17,968 bases of DNA, from NCBI GenBank assembly GCA_003024985.2, contig PXIH01S0013572.1; one strand, written 5' to 3'. Position 1 is the stretch's first letter, and each line of letters opens with the position of its first letter. The notes beneath the pieces are model-generated. The model worked only from the letters and a program-made list of their open reading frames with translations, was not told where the DNA came from and ran no database searches. A program made the position numbers and the translations under genes. This document shows, piece after piece, positions 17,539 through 17,968 of this stretch. Origin of the DNA: Euperipatoides rowelli (taxonomy: Eukaryota; Onychophora; Udeonychophora; Euonychophora; Peripatopsidae).

Positions 17539-17968
17539 AAATACCAAACCAGTCTTTAAATTTTAAAAAAAATAAACGTATTGAAATTCTGGGCTGAAAA
17601 TATTTTATTTACTACTTTTTATGCAATCATTTTTTAACATTTCTAAATTTATCAAGTTATCATCAATATTCATAAAGAAAGGAAAAAAAATCAGATTTGG
17701 TTCTTAATTTCTGTGAAATGGTATTATCTATGAGTTCCTATCAGTGAGAATTTCCTGGCTTTTGATTCTTCCTCTATAAAAAATATTCTTACTAAGAGCT
17801 GGAAAAAAATCTACATAACCTTTGAATATTGCATGAGATGAATGAACATTAAAAATTCTATCATTATATATTTCACTTATTTATGTCTGAAAATAAATTA
17901 AAAAAAAAAAAAAATGAACTTTTTGGAACTTTCTTTAAATAATCGTTTAATAATAATTTGTAGAAAAA

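Larger units (their letters stand above)
15265..17968 (+). other. Probable aquaporin intron running to the window end
   Basis: AT-rich, no convincing exon. An acceptor-like 'ttaattaacag' at 15881-15891 precedes a 63-residue open frame (15915-16106), but its translation has no aquaporin feature such as a second NPA or a Gly-rich helix. GC-richer patches lie at about 16660-16810 and 17105-17165 and are not recognised. Other features inside are listed separately. Confidence 0.5.

Noticed and set aside
1-17968. CRISPR array, operons or bacterial regulatory sites
   Set aside because: Splice sites, retroelements and codon decay point to a eukaryotic nuclear genome; the repeats are not evenly spaced with unique spacers.

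Overview
The window is AT-rich eukaryotic nuclear DNA with splice signals, many decayed transposable elements and no bacterial gene organisation. One intact-looking coding exon, an unorthodox (AQP11/AQP12-like) aquaporin, together with BEL/Pao, Ty3/Gypsy and Jockey-like retroelements, points to a metazoan, most likely an arthropod such as an insect. The species cannot be fixed from sequence alone. Single N bases occur at about 6241, 8006 and 13837.

Layout. 1-840 is anonymous AT-rich DNA. About 841-1706 is a tandem array of roughly 350-bp units (L1, L2, partial L3). The same kind of units recur in opposite orientation at about 11711-12222 (R2, R1), so the two arrays form inverted arms around about 10 kb. 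Inside lie: a degraded Ty3/Gypsy pol on the minus strand (about 1708-3640: protease, RT, RNase H, start of integrase); AT-rich filler; a clean 333-bp hAT-type MITE with an exact 8-bp target duplication (4438-4770); a degraded BEL/Pao element on the plus strand (coding part 6185-10340: gag, protease, RT, RNase H, integrase, cut off inside the integrase); and the Gypsy gag on the minus strand (about 10540-11179), separated from its pol by nearly 7 kb. An about 88-bp sequence occurs on both sides of the BEL body (5130-5218 and 10347-10434).

Outside the right arm lies an array of decayed AACCGGAAGT motifs (12221-12660, with a 143-bp tandem period in part). Next is the 3' end of a Jockey-like non-LTR retrotransposon ending in an (AAT)n tail (about 12955-13483). 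After about 1.3 kb of plain AT-rich DNA comes the aquaporin exon (14794-15264), bounded by good acceptor and donor sites. The rest, 15265-17968, is probably its intron: it holds a long imperfect hairpin, a 118-bp mini inverted-repeat element and a G-quadruplex candidate. The later aquaporin exons are not in the window.

The retroelement genes are all dead (frameshifts, stops, lost catalytic residues) and do not work together; the only likely functional gene is the aquaporin. The least ordinary signals are the inverted arms whose units pair by position (L2 with R1, L3 with R2), and near-perfect palindromes inside retroelement coding regions. In each of three palindromes an inverted copy of the downstream coding sequence has replaced a short stretch just upstream, a consistent snap-back or template-switch signature.
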